The position numbers and the translations under genes are program-made. A stretch of DNA of 64,000 nucleotides, taken from positions 492,417,501-492,481,500 of the forward strand of contig CM057459.1 of assembly GCA_016271365.2 (NCBI GenBank), read 5' to 3'. The notes below the pieces were generated by a model. That model made no database searches. It was not told where the DNA came from and saw nothing but the letters and a program-made list of their open reading frames with translations. Of the stretch, positions 1 through 11,148 are shown piece by piece; positions within the stretch are counted from its first letter, which is position 1; each line of letters opens with the position of its first letter. Source of the stretch: Neoceratodus forsteri (Eukaryota; Chordata; Ceratodontiformes; Ceratodontidae).

Positions 1-188
1 CTGTTTCAGCCCAGATGACATCCTCCAGAAGCTGGTTCAAGTCCATCACCATTCTTTCTGTCAAAAAGTATTTTCTGACATCCTTCTTGAACCTCTCCCA
101 AACCAGTTTCAGAGAATGACCCACTGGTACTCGTGTTTCCTCTCATGTGAACAGCTTACTGCTATACAGCTTCTTAATTTTACAGAGA
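1..188 (-). repeat. CR1 LINE 3' coding fragment, left copy of a long flanking duplication
   Basis: Read on the minus strand this translates to the C-terminal part of a CR1 ORF2, with a KKDVRKYFLTERMV stretch that matches the usual RKFFFTERVV region of CR1. It is the same sequence as 3153-3340: I count 4 mismatches in 188 aligned bases and no gaps. The match stops at base 188, where the L2 insert begins. The fragment continues left of the window. Confidence 0.8.
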
Positions 189-2575
189 GCATGCCCCTAT
201 CAGTCTTTCTTGATCTAAATATGGACTGGCTGTCACCTAAATCACACGGCCTCAAATCCCTTTGTGAAGAGCTAGGTCTTGGGCAATTAGTCAGTGAACC
301 CACTAGGAACAACACTCTAAATACTGCCAACAGTTCCATTCTAGATGTGGTACTAACCACCCATCCACACAAAATATCTCATTCGGCAGTGTTTCACAAC
401 GACATGAGCGATCATGGAATTGTTGCTTGTATAAGATCTCAAATTAAGGCCCGGCCGCAGCCCATCTTTATAACAAAAAGATCCTTTCGCAAATTCAGGG
501 CAGTAAACTTCCTATCTGACCTGAGCATGATCAGATGGCAAGATCTCTACCTAGCCAAAGATGTCAACAAGGCAGTTTACATCCTTAATGACAAACTCAC
601 TACAATAATAAATAAGCATGCCCCTTTCATCAAAGTAAGGGTACGGTACAATTCCAACCCCTGGTTCACCTCGGATCTCAAGGCAGCCCTTATAGCTCGA
701 GATAAGCTCTGGGCTAAAGCTAGACATTCCAAAGAATCTTTGGATTGGCAGGCCTTTAGAACAGCCAGGAATAACTGTGTGAGAAAACTTTGCTCTGCTA
801 AAGCTAACTATTATATTTCTACTCTCGAAAAAGCTAAAGGTAACCCTCATAAAATATGGAAGACTATCAAAGCTATAGAAGGACGGCCCATGGCCCCCTC
901 TGTCTCAACAAAGATAGTTGCAAGTGGCAAGACTGTGGAAAACAAGTCCCTAATCCTGGAGGAACTTAACTCCCACTTTGCCACAGCTGAATTAGCTTTG
1001 ACTAGTCACCTTATGCTGGTGCTGCGTGAGCCAGCATACCTCCCCTACATCTAGTCCTGCACCCAGCCCTTCCAATTGCGCAAGATAACTTATAAAGTAG
1101 AAGATTCTGTTCTTAACTTAGACACCAAAAAAAGTGCAGGGGACGATGGCTTGGAACCCTTTTTCCTAAGGTCAGGCTACGCCCATCTCACTGCCCCAAT
1201 TCTCCACATCTTCAATCTTTCCATTACATCTGCTACTGTGCTGTCCTGCTGGAAATCAGTACATATCCTCCCTCTATTTAAATCTGGTGACCCATGCGAT
1301 GTAAACAACTATAGGTCTAGCTCCATATTGCCTATCCTTTCTAAAGTTCTCGAAAAACTGATCCATATTCAGTTAAAATCTCACTTGGAAACCTTCTCTC
1401 TCATTAACCCAGCTCAAACCGGCTTCCGGGCTAATCATAGCACAATCACTGCACTAGCAAAAGTAACCAATGATTGGATCTCTGCTATAGATGCAAAGAA
1501 GGTAACTGGCACAGTCTTTTTGGACCTCAGCAAAGCTTTTGATACTGTTGATCACAAACTATTAGTCAATTGCCTTGCAAAGTTGGGTGCCACATACCAT
1601 ACCACCCAGTGGTTCTCTAGCTACCTAACTGGAAGATCCCAAAAAGTAAAGGCAGAAGGCTTTTTTTCTGCTGCCTTGCCAGTTGCAAGAGGAGTCCCCA
1701 AGGATCCATCTGAGGCCCTATCTTGTTTTCTTTGTACATTAATGACTTTGATGCTAACATATCTATGTCCAATCTGCACTTTTTTGCGGATGATAGTGTG
1801 TTGTATACTTCTGGCTCATCGTTATCTGAAGTCAAGGGAGTGCTTCAAGTGGACTTCGCACAACTTGAGCATAATCTAATAAAGGCAAAGCTTCTGCTCA
1901 ATGCTAAGAAGACTAAAGCGATGATATTCTCCCGCAGTGCTGTCACAGGCCCCACAATACCCTTGCCCAAGACTTCATTGTCACCATGCTAAATGAGCCT
2001 CTGGAAGTTGTAACCAAATTTAAATATCTGGGTATCTGGATCGACAATAAATTATCTTCAATGACCACGTCGAGATGTCTCTAGAAGGTTAAAAAGCAAG
2101 GTTAGGTTTCTTCTACATAAATAGGCCTTTTCCCTTGAAACTCGAAACAAGCTTGTACAGGCCTTTTCTCCCCCTACTCAACTATGGCGATGTAATCTAT
2201 TCCTCCACCACTTTTGCAAATCTAAGTAAACTGGACATCCTTTATCACTGTGCATTACGGTTCATTACCAACTCCCCTTACCGTTCGCATCACTGTGACT
2301 TATATGCTGCTGTTGGTTGGACATCCCTTACTACTAGACGCCTGCTCCATGCTAGGCTATGGACTCTTAAACTGCTCCTGCAGAAATTGCCAAGCTATCT
2401 CTCTTCTCTTATTAGTATCTCACATAGTGCATACTCGTTAAGAAAATCTGACTTTATTATGCTTGATATACCAAGGACGCGGACCTCCTTTGGTAAACGT
2501 GCTATTGCATATGCCCTTCCCTCCATTTGGAACCAATTACAAACCGTATTGAAACTAATAGCACAGTTTCAATAA
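189..2575 (+). pseudogene. L2 ORF2 pseudogene, copy 1 (endonuclease C-terminus and reverse transcriptase)
   Basis: Four frame-shifted segments make up the gene. About 189-1054 is the end of the APE-type endonuclease (DLNMDWLS, SDHGIVACIRS) plus the linker. 1076-1720 is the reverse-transcriptase N-half (LPILSKVLEKL, FLDLSKAFDTVDH). 1723-1992 is the palm, with the catalytic FADD box intact at 1783-1794. 2135-2575 is the C-terminal region. A stop near 1054 and shifts near 1700 and 2000-2135 break the frame. The protein would have nicked target DNA and copied the L2 RNA in cis. The copy is dead. Confidence 0.88.
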
Positions 2576-3091
2576 ACTTCTACAAATCGCTAAGTTCAGC
2601 CAAATAAAAGACACCTGTAACTGTCATTAAGTCTTTTCCTTCCCCATGTGTGCCATATTTATCCATTGGTAAGGTATAATTGCTTTGTCATATTAACTGC
2701 TTTCCCTTCCCCTTCTACTCCTGGCTTTATCTGTGCTTATGCTCCACTGCTACTCTATCAAATCACTCCTCCCCCCATATCAGTTGTAGTCTGTTGTTTG
2801 TTCTAGCTGTCAAAATATATGTATTGCACACAGCAGTCATCATGTTTCATTTATCAGTATGCAACCTGTAAGTCACTTCCCTGTGTCATATTAATGTTTA
2901 CCACCTGCGGTCACCCTATGTGGTACCCTTGTATGTATATGCAGCCTGTATCATGTAACATGCATTTCATGTATATACTGTTATTACCTATCTATGTTTG
3001 TACTTTAAGTGTTTATGTCACAGGACCTCCTTGTGAATGAGCTTGCTCAATGGAGTTTTCCTGCAATAAACCTGAACTTGAACTTGATCCC
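189..3091 (+). mobile_element. L2-clade LINE, copy 1, 5' truncated
   Basis: A non-LTR retrotransposon starting inside the endonuclease domain and running to a 3' tail of repeated TTGAAC near 3078-3091. The 3' UTR carries the short GAGC-TT-GCTC hairpin at 3039-3048 that recurs in the other L2 copies here. Translations resemble vertebrate L2 ORF2 (SKAFDTVDH and FADD reverse-transcriptase motifs). It lies inside an antisense CR1, which resumes at 3092. The 5' truncation is typical of incomplete target-primed reverse transcription. Confidence 0.88.
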
Positions 3092-3540
3092 CCATCTGCC
3101 CCATAATGCATTATTCCCATGTGCCTTTCCCATCTCAGTTTGAACCCTCCCACTGTTTCAGCCCAGATGACATCCTCCAGAAGCTGGTTCAAGTCCATCA
3201 CCATTCTTTCTGTCAAAAAGTATTTTCTGACATCCTTCTTGAACCTCTCCTAAACCAGTTTCAGAGAATGACCCACTGGTACTCGTGTTTCCTCTCATGT
3301 GAACGGCTTACTGCTATACAGCTTCTTTATTTGACAGAGATGCTTGAATGTCTCAGTCATGTAGCCCCTCTTACTCCTGTCCTTCAGTGTGTATATGTTG
3401 AGATCCTCCAAGTGCTCCTCATAGGACCTACCCTGTTGCCCTGTATCATTTTGGTAACTAATCTCTCCATTGCTTTTAAGCTATTGCTGTCCTTCGCCAA
3501 GTGTGGGCTCCAAAACGGTGCATAATACTCCAAGTGAGGA
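3092..3540 (-). repeat. CR1 LINE fragment, right side of the L2 insertion
   Basis: Minus-strand translation reads as CR1 C-terminal sequence. 3153-3340 duplicates 1-188. 3341-3540 continues upstream in the CR1 gene, with YEEHLEDLNIYTL and KRGYMTETFKHL segments matching the CR1 region usually read as YEERLREL and FKYLKG. This was the host sequence into which L2 copy 1 inserted. Confidence 0.78.
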
Positions 3541-4268
3541 TGAGCTTTAGTTCAGTCAATCTTCCCACACTAAATACAAAGAGGGGACAATTGCTAAACT
3601 GATATCTACCTTATCAGCTATGAGAGAGTCTTTTTCTTTCTTCATCTATAAAACATCAGCAGTTATTTGACCTGCTCATAGCACCATTACAAACCATAGG
3701 CTCAGATGTCACTGACCAACAACACTCTACCAGCCCGAAAGATGAACTCAAAGTTCTCATAATGACTGTTATTAACCATCTTTACAGAACTTCGCAGTCA
3801 AAGTTGTGACATTGGAATATACTACAGGGACTCTTACTACTCAAACTGAACATCCTGCTCTGCTGCCAAACTGCAGTCCGGGGCCCAGTAAACAACCTTC
3901 ATGCAACCCATAGTCTACTTCTTCTGGGAATTCTGTTATCATTCCCCCAGTTCTTACTTCCCATGGACCAGGCACATATGTTTCTCCTGCAGTCCAGGTA
4001 ATGTTTCACATGTTTACCATCCCTGCAAAAGTTTAACAAATATTACAAGAAAAGTAATTAAATCTCAGTGAATGGGCCTGGGTTGGGCTTGCTATGCCTT
4101 TAATGATTCAATCAACAGGAGAGGTGTAGCCTTCTCCTAACTAGCAACATCCATGTATATTATGGCTTTTCTGCACAAACCAACACCATTTCATATGCAA
4201 AGCAGTTTACATTGCCAGACCTGAAAACTATTTTTCTGACAGCCTTTCCATTTTTAGTTTGAGGAATT
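3541..4268. other. Unassigned stretch
   Basis: AT-rich sequence with no ORF above background and no repeat that I recognise. It may be the upstream part of the tyrosine-recombinase-like remnant that follows, but I see no diagnostic motif. Confidence 0.4.
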
Positions 4269-4840
4269 GTGAAATCTCACCAGAATGCACCACAGCTCAT
4301 CACAACTGCTCTTCTAAGATCTAAGGATGACATAATATTTTATATATTGAAAGTCAAGCAAACCATTCTCCATTCTCAGGCACTATCCACCCCACCTGCT
4401 TACCAAATAACTTGGAATGAGCAAGGGTCATTTTGCTCTAAACAGCTAAATGAATACTCTGCATCAACTGAACAATTACTTGCTTTTATATCCTACTGTA
4501 AAGAGGCTAGACATTTGCAACACATAACTATAAAACAATATTTTTCAGGCATACAGTTTCTTCACCACTTGGCTGTCATGACTGTCTTTCTAGTTTGACT
4601 CAACATTCCATTAAACTGTATCTTCATAGTCTAAAGAAATCAATCTCAGTTCAACCTTCAAAGAGACATCCTATATGTGCTGATATTGTACCGTGCTTAA
4701 ATCAAACACATTATTCCTGCCATGTACTCCCGGTTGTGAGTAATTCCAAATGTCTAAAAATGGCCAAGATACAAGTTAAAAAAAATAGAAAAACTAAGTC
4801 CATGCTGATGCACAGTAGGGGTATTTCATGATTTTTTTAT
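4269..4840 (+). pseudogene. Possible tyrosine-recombinase remnant
   Basis: A 109-residue ORF (4269-4598) contains STEQLLAFISYCKEARHL followed by TIKQYFSGIQFLHHLAV. This pattern resembles the N-terminal core-binding (SAM-like) domain of tyrosine recombinases from Crypton, Ngaro or DIRS transposons. A second frame downstream (from about 4640) has KRHPICADI, like the KRxPIT-x-DIL segment that follows that domain in such proteins. The catalytic domain with its R-H-R-Y residues is not visible, so this is at most a decayed 5' half. The family call is by recall of motif patterns only. Confidence 0.4.
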
Positions 4841-6394
4841 TTACACAACAAAGAAAAAATGGTCAATTAAAATTTTCTAAGATCAACATAAACAAAATGT
4901 TTAAAGTGGCAAAGCAGTTGTGATAAGTGTCTTAAGTTCTAAAGAAAGTTAGGACTCATGCTTAATTTTGGCAGGGCACCAAGTGCCCTGCACAAAGCAA
5001 GGTAGGACTCAGCTCCTGTTTTTACAGGTACAAAAGAGTATTGCACAAAGTAAGATAGGACTTCCTGTGAAAAACAAGTTAAGATCATAGTATCTCTATA
5101 AGTAAGGACATTATTTTCAAAAGAACTATGTTAATGAATGTATAAAACCTACAAAAAACAAAGTGGACAATATAAAACAAAATAAGAATAGAGGGTTCAA
5201 AGTCTCATGAATCTTGTCAAATTGGTGGTGGTGTATTTCTTGAGGGTTCCAACCCTAATGACCCACAGCCTTTGACTGCATGACCCATGGACAAGTTACA
5301 GGTATGGTGCCATTTACTGATTGCTTAATTCAGGGCCTACAGGCCATGTGCAAATAAAATTATGATTAATGTCCCACTTCATGCAGTGACCTCAAAGTAA
5401 GTTATACATGATCTCCTGCTTTGTGCAGGACACAGCAAAGCCCTGTGTGAAGAAGGTTATGAATGATCTCTTGGTTCATGCAGGGTACTGCAAGAAGAAA
5501 GAAGGTATGATGGGTTCTGTGGGTCCTATGTAGAGAGCAGCAAACCACTCTTGTCTCCCAGTGGACACATTCCTGCATCCAATGTGCCCTTCATATTGGA
5601 AAGTATGGTTTATATCCCTTTTGAAGGGAAAGTAACTTGTACAAATAACCTATGTGGCTTGCATTAAGGAACTTCACACAGACTAGCCTCAGTATATATG
5701 TAATCATAATTCTGCATAAGGTGGGTACACTGAGATAGATAGCGTCTTTATAGGTGCATCCTAGGAGGTGGAAAGAAAGGATACACAAAAGGAGGAGTGG
5801 TTAGAGAATATGGATAAACAGTACAAACAAGCTATGCACAAGGCATAATCTATCTTAATTGTTTAAAATAATGCTTCAACACTAGGTCAGCATGCTGTAC
5901 AAAGATAAAGAACTCAGTTAAAAATACAAGGTGAAAAATTAGTCGAAATACAAAAGTACACGATCAGAAATTAATCACAAAAAATAACAGCATAATATAC
6001 ATTCTATGTAAAAGTCCTAAGAGAAAAAAGAAAATTCAAATGATGTGCAATCATAAATAAAGAATATCTATATGATTAAAAAGGCAATGCTATCAAAAGA
6101 ATTGCAACATTTAAAAATAATTGAGAACAAGTTGGTCTTTAAAGCCTGTCCCTAAAACCCCCCATAATTTTAGCAGACTGGTGAATATACAGTGGAAGGG
6201 TAGTCAAAATGAAAGGACCTGTGTGGGAAACAAGGTGGCATGCTAACCAGCAGACTCTAGTAGGTGGGATGACTAACAAGTTATCACCGCCTGGACACAA
6301 AGGGCAAGGAGGAATGTAACCCTCTAGTGCAGCTGCAAGATAAGAAGACTGACAAAAATGGAATGAAGAGAACACCAGGACCAAAACTGTGAAC
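4841..6394. other. Unassigned AT-rich stretch with weak internal repeats
   Basis: No credible coding sequence. Degenerate repeats of a phrase like 'tgcacaaagtaagataggact' occur around 4964-5070 and again, more diverged, around 5390-5500, which suggests an old tandem-repeat or transposon remnant. 5590-5790 holds a short minus-strand ORF of no recognisable family. Confidence 0.4.
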
Positions 6395-6398
6395 TTAA

Positions 6399-7903
6399 AG
6401 AGGTACTCTGGTCATAAGTGCTACATTGTAGAATTAGACTAAGCATACCCCCAATAAATCTCTTACCAAAAATTAGGTTTCTACGTTACTTCATTTTAAA
6501 GTTATGAGCTATTTTGTAACTCTGATTTCACTACCTTTTCAAAAAAGCCAGTTTCAGTGAAGAGCTACTGATGATGTCATATCTTGAGCTCACAGTCTAG
6601 TTCTCCCTGTCAGCAACCTTATAGGACCTGATTCCCCGAAGTTTAAGAAACTGTAGCTATAGTAATCATTAAGAAAAACTGACATAGGGTTGGCTGCAGT
6701 ACTTGCATTTCCAAAATGTTCAGATGCGTTTAAAACATGTCAGGAGGTGGTTTTGGAATGCAGTACTGAACCATGGTTTAGAATGTCAAGGTGGTGCACA
6801 ATTTTTAAATGTTGAGAGGATATAAAATCTCAGAATGTGGCAAGGATGTGCCATCTCAAAATGTGGTGGGACACTTAGTCTTGGAATGTGACAGGGACAC
6901 ACATGGAGGAATTTGGTGGGGACTAGCAATTTCAGAATATAGTGGGGATGCATGCTGTTGGAATGTGACAGGACACACCATAGTCTTCTGAAATTGCTTG
7001 TGCCTGCCACATTCCAGTACTGTACTCACCTACTATATTTCAAATTTGTGTAGCACATCCCCACCACATTCCAATACTATGCATCCCAGCCACATTCTAA
7101 AATGATGCATCCCTGCCACATTCCTAAATTGCACATCCCATACCACATCTTAAATGGCACATCCCCACCAAATTCCAAAATTGCACATCCCTGCCTCATT
7201 CTGAGGTTGTGCTTCAATGTCACATTCCAAAATTGTTACTGCCACATTTCTAAATTGTGTGTCACCTCCACATTCCGAAACTGTGCATCACCGCCACATT
7301 CCAAAACTGTGCGCCACAGCCACATTTAGAAATTATGCATCACTGCCACATTTTAAAATTGTATGTCACTGCCACATTTCAAAATTATGTGTCCCAGCTA
7401 CTTTCTGAGATTGTGTCATTGCTGCATTCCACAATTGCAACCTGGCGACGTTTAGAAATCTCTTACCTGCAGTATTCTAAAAACGTACACACAACTTTGT
7501 CATTCTAAAGCCATGTTTGCCATTACATTCTAACCTCTGTCGCATTCTGAAGACCTGTACCTTGCATCTACACATTATGGAAGTGCATGTGCTGACCCAA
7601 CTAGTGTCAGTTTTCCTTTTTCCGATTTTTACTACAACTGCAGTTTTAAGTAACATGGGAGAAGTAAGTCATATGAGGTAGCTTGCTGGGAGGACTAGGT
7701 TGCAAGTTCAGGTTATGACATTATCAGCCGCTGTTCTCTGAAACTGGCTTTTTTGAACAGGCAGTGAATTAAGGGTTACAAAATAACTTGTAACTTTTAA
7801 ATAAAGTAACTTAGAGATCTGATTTTTGGCATGATGCTGATTGAGAGTATGCTGATCCAAATACTGAATTTATTGATGCTAGAAATGTTGGCCAAGGCCC
7901 TCT
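6399..7903. mobile_element. Kolobok/T2-like foldback element with TTAA target duplication
   Basis: The element is flanked by TTAA on both sides (6395-6398 and 7904-7907). It starts AGAGGTACTCTGGTC and its other end, read on the minus strand, starts AGAGGGCCTTGGCC. The two arms are imperfect inverted repeats of roughly 400 bp. The segment at about 6480-6600 (with CAGTTTCAGTGAAGAGC) is the reverse complement of about 7735-7830, at roughly 75-80% by eye. The terminus TTAA-AGAGG resembles the Xenopus T2/Kolobok end TTAAAGG. There is no transposase, so it would be non-autonomous. The centre is filled by a minisatellite listed separately. Confidence 0.82.
6785..7560. repeat. Minisatellite, about 30-bp units in two opposite orientations
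   Basis: Units of roughly 28-34 bp built on 'ccacattccaaaattgtgcatc' are repeated. From 6785 to about 6985 the units appear as the reverse complement (gaatgtggcaaggatgtgcc). From about 7000 to 7560 they appear forward. The switch lies near 6985-7000. There are about six units on the left and seventeen on the right, so the arms expanded unequally. Short ORFs here with HIPKL or CATATF repeats are only translations of the array. Confidence 0.85.
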
Positions 7904-7980
7904 TTAAAGATAAGGTTCAAGGGAAGCCAGTGTAATGATTGGAGTGCAAGGCTGAGGGGAACTTGGTGAGGAGTGCCAAA

Positions 7981-8609
7981 TAGAGGTGTGAAAAAAAAAA
8001 ATTCCACTGGCGGAATTTTGGCGAAATTCAGATTTTCGCTTTTGTGGAAGTTCGGAAATTATTTCATCAACTTTCCTTTTTCTTTTCTCCTTTTGTTTTA
8101 CCAGGTGAGACACACTAAGCTAAAAGCTTGTTTACAGGTGCACCCTGAGAGCACAGGGAAGTTAAGTGACTTGCTCAGGGTCACACAGTATGCAAGTAGG
8201 GGCTGTGGGATTCAAACCCAGGTCTCCAGGTTTGCAGCTCAGAGCCTTAAACCACTTTCATGGAAATTCCACTGAAAACTGAGGAATAAATATAAGAAAT
8301 GTGGGTTAATGTATTAAACTGCAGGGAAAAAGCTCAGTAGAACTGATCAGTGTCAATGTTCAGTTCTGCAGCTTATGTATTAAACTAAGGGAAAAAACCT
8401 GCAGAAGTAATGCAAGAGACTTTATTTCCACATGTCATGTAAAAAGTCTGCAGTTTGTAATTAAATGCCGTAGTACTAGGTAGAAATCTGCAGTTATTTG
8501 GTGAAAGTTTAGAATTCCACCACAGGCGAAAGAGCAGAAAATTCAGTGAATTTTCACAATTTTGCAGAACTTCCGAGACAGCGGAAATCTACACTTTCAC
8601 CCACCCCTT
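7981..8609. mobile_element. hAT-type MITE with an 8-bp duplication
   Basis: The 8-bp direct repeat GTGCCAAA flanks the element at 7973-7980 and 8610-8617. The ends are TAGAGGTGTGAAA and, on the minus strand, AAGGGGTGGGTGAAAG, an imperfect terminal inverted repeat of hAT style. The interior is rich in 'gaaattc' and 'ggcgaaat' phrases, like the MITE at 55069-55453. A CORE-SINE sits inside it. No transposase is encoded. Confidence 0.8.
8072..8256 (-). repeat. MIR-like CORE-SINE with L2-type tail
   Basis: On the minus strand the tRNA-like head (B-box-like 'ggtttgaatccca', here near 8210-8222) is followed by the core that in MIR reads around 'gtgaccctgagcaagtcacttaac' (8165-8190). The tail contains paired AGCTT motifs and 'cacctggtaaaac', resembling L2 3' ends. 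The 5' end of the head is truncated at 8256. A 6-bp TTTCAT is present at both sides (8062-8067 and 8256-8261) and may be the target duplication. Confidence 0.78.
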
Positions 8610-8617
8610 GTGCCAAA

Positions 8618-9304
8618 GTTTAAATGAGCAGCTGCATTACGAATGCACTGAAATGGGGCAATGGCAGAGGTAGTGTGGCTAAAACATCAGCCCTGGAAAT
8701 GACCAGGCTATGGACTATTATTTTAGTGATGCCTGGGTCACATAATTTTGCAGTTTTGAATTTGCATTATATTAATTAAATGAAACTAACAGACATTAAT
8801 AGTAGCAGAAATTTGACCAGAAAACTAAGAATTTAAATTAATAAATACACCTGTGTTTTTCCCAAAATGTTTGGGAGACAACTGGGAGGTGGGAGGCATG
8901 CTGCTGCAATTCATGTCAGACTCATCAGAAACTGAAAGCAGATGAACAAGGAGAAATGCAATTGTTTCTGCACTGAGTTTCAGTGAGTTCTGAGAACACC
9001 AGCGAACCATGTAAGAGTAATGCAGTGACCCAGGTTATCCATGATAGCAGGAGTCAAAGCAATGAATGAAAAATAAATATATGATTAATTGTTGTAATGA
9101 TGAAGGGAACACTAATGAGATTCAATAAGTTATCTTAAGTAGGCAATGTATAGCAAAAATAACACGGGAACCACCACAGATCCCTGTGGGATACTCAGGA
9201 TGAATTACAGTATGTAGAGATGACAGCATGGACCTACATAAAGTCTGATATGATCAGCCTGAATAATATGACTTGACTATGGTAGAACCACATCAGGGAG
9301 ACCA
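8618..9304. other. Unassigned stretch
   Basis: AT-rich sequence between two hAT elements. I see no gene and no repeat I can name. Confidence 0.4.
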
Positions 9305-9757
9305 CATTCAGCTAAAGCTACCAACTTTCTGAGGCCTAAAACTGGGACAGTCCATCCTGACCATGAACCCCCCACAGTGTCACTCCCACGGGCACCACCG
9401 CAGACAACCCTGCACACAAGCAATTAAATTTTGCTGCTTGCGCAGGCCATGCCACCTCACAGTAACACCAGTAGCAAACATCCAGATTAAAACAATACAT
9501 CATTCTGCTGCAGCAAGTTCCAAATCATGATGTACTGAAAGTTCATTAGAAGCAAACCTGCATTAAATTGTGATCAGACATTTATGCTGCATGTATTGCT
9601 CCTCCTGACAGTCCCATCCAACTCATTTACACTCACCTCATTTGCTTAGCAAACTTCACTTCAGTGACTCCCACCATCACACCAGATTGTTTTCACACAC
9701 TTCCTTACAGTTGATCAGGTCCGGGTACCTTAATTCATTGTTGCTGGTCTCTTTTCT

Positions 9758-11148
9758 TTTTTTTTTGATTCAAACTTTATTAACAGATTTTCACAATACA
9801 GGGGACAGAAAGTTACATCATACACTGCATATGTACAGAATGTTACATGATCTGCCCCATCCCCCCTTCCCCCCGCCCCATACAGCAGTAAAGATCCATG
9901 TCGTAGTATAAAAACATTACAGTATGCTAGTATAAACTAAGGTTCCCTGCTACAGTAACTCATTTATCTATCCTGATCATAATTAGGGTGTGAAGAGGAT
10001 CCCAAATACTCTTGTATCTCTGCAACTTATTGTGGAGGCTTGCTATCACTTTCTCTGTACGAAGGTTAGCTAGGATTTCATTAACCCATTCTTGATATGT
10101 TGGACTTATCGCATCCTTCCAATGCTGAAGTACAATTTTTTTAACAGATAATGCAATCATGGAAATGTGGAATCTCCAGATTTTAGCTTTGATAGAGGAT
10201 AGATCTCCCAACAAACATATGTCTGGGGTGAAGCAATCCTGCAAACCTAGAATAGGGTCTAAGTTAGTCTGGATAGCCACCCAAAAGGACCTTATCTTGG
10301 GGCATGGCCAAAAAATGTGAAGAAGTGTGCCATCCTCCTGACATCCTCTGGTACAAGTCCCCGACCCTATAAGGCCCCATTTCCTCAACTTAACTGGGGT
10401 GTAATACATATTGTGCATAATATGATACTGCATAAGTCGTAATCTGTCCTGAGATACATATCTGTGACAAAACTTCCATAAAACCGACAAATTGGGGTGT
10501 ATTGGGGGAAAAAAAGAAACCCAGAGCTTAGTGGGACCTTCAGGTCTCCTGTACTTCCAGTGAAATAGAACTCAGTATATGTTAGAAATAATACCTGGTA
10601 AACCCATCAGGGAGGAGAGCTTGGGTACAAATGAAAAGACGGGCAGGCAAGGAGGGGTATTACCAAGCACTGTAGAAAGCAGGTGCTTTAACTGGACCAC
10701 CCTGAAATAATGAGCTACCAGAATGTCAAATTTACGAATTATATTAGAAACTGAGAGCCTTCATCATCCAGAAAAGTATAAACTATCCCATCTTCAATTT
10801 GGGGCAACCACTTACGAGAGATCCTCCATTTATTTATTGTGAAGGACGGGGAGTTCCAAACAGGCTGAGACAAATCCAAATGTGGGGTGTACCGCAAAAA
10901 AGAGCAAAGCTGTACGTGAACTTTCAAGGACGCCCGAAGAGTGGGACATCTGCAAACATCTTGAAGGGATGCAATTTTAACATGAAGCATAGTCAAGAGA
11001 TCCATGTTCTCAGACTGGATGAAGTCTAACTCAATTTTAAGCCAGACCTGTCTTAGGTGCTCAGGACCTGGACTCACCCAGCGCATGTATTTTGCAATGT
11101 GACTGGCCCAATAATAGACTGCCAGATGTGGGATTCGTAACCCTCCGA
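9758..11148 (-). mobile_element. L1 LINE, 5' truncated, with perfect 17-bp target duplication
   Basis: The 17-bp sequence TTGCTGGTCTCTTTTCT is present at 9741-9757 and again at 11149-11165. Between them lies a minus-strand L1 3' end. A poly(A) tail appears as the poly-T at 9758-9766, with an AATAAAG signal just upstream on the minus strand (near 9774-9784). The coding part is L1 ORF2 C-terminus. The perfect duplication and A tail are textbook L1 integration. The host is the hAT element 9313-11527. Confidence 0.92.
9960..11148 (-). pseudogene. L1 ORF2 C-terminal pseudogene
   Basis: At the 5' side the reading begins with GLRIPHLAVYYWASHIAKY, the conserved post-reverse-transcriptase motif of L1 (usually G-L-x-x-P-x-x-x-x-YYWA). 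It continues as 11086-10739. After a frame break it resumes at 10490-9960, where KLRKWGLIGSGTCTRGC and TLLHIFWPCPKIRSFW form the C-terminal cysteine-rich (CCHC) RNA-binding region of L1 and Tx1 proteins. The reverse-transcriptase and endonuclease domains were lost by 5' truncation. Confidence 0.88.

Noticed and set aside
7102..7508. Overlapping ORFs with repeated HIPKL/CATATF words, superficially like a repeat protein
   Set aside because: They are translations of the 30-bp minisatellite in three frames. There is no start context and no conserved residues.
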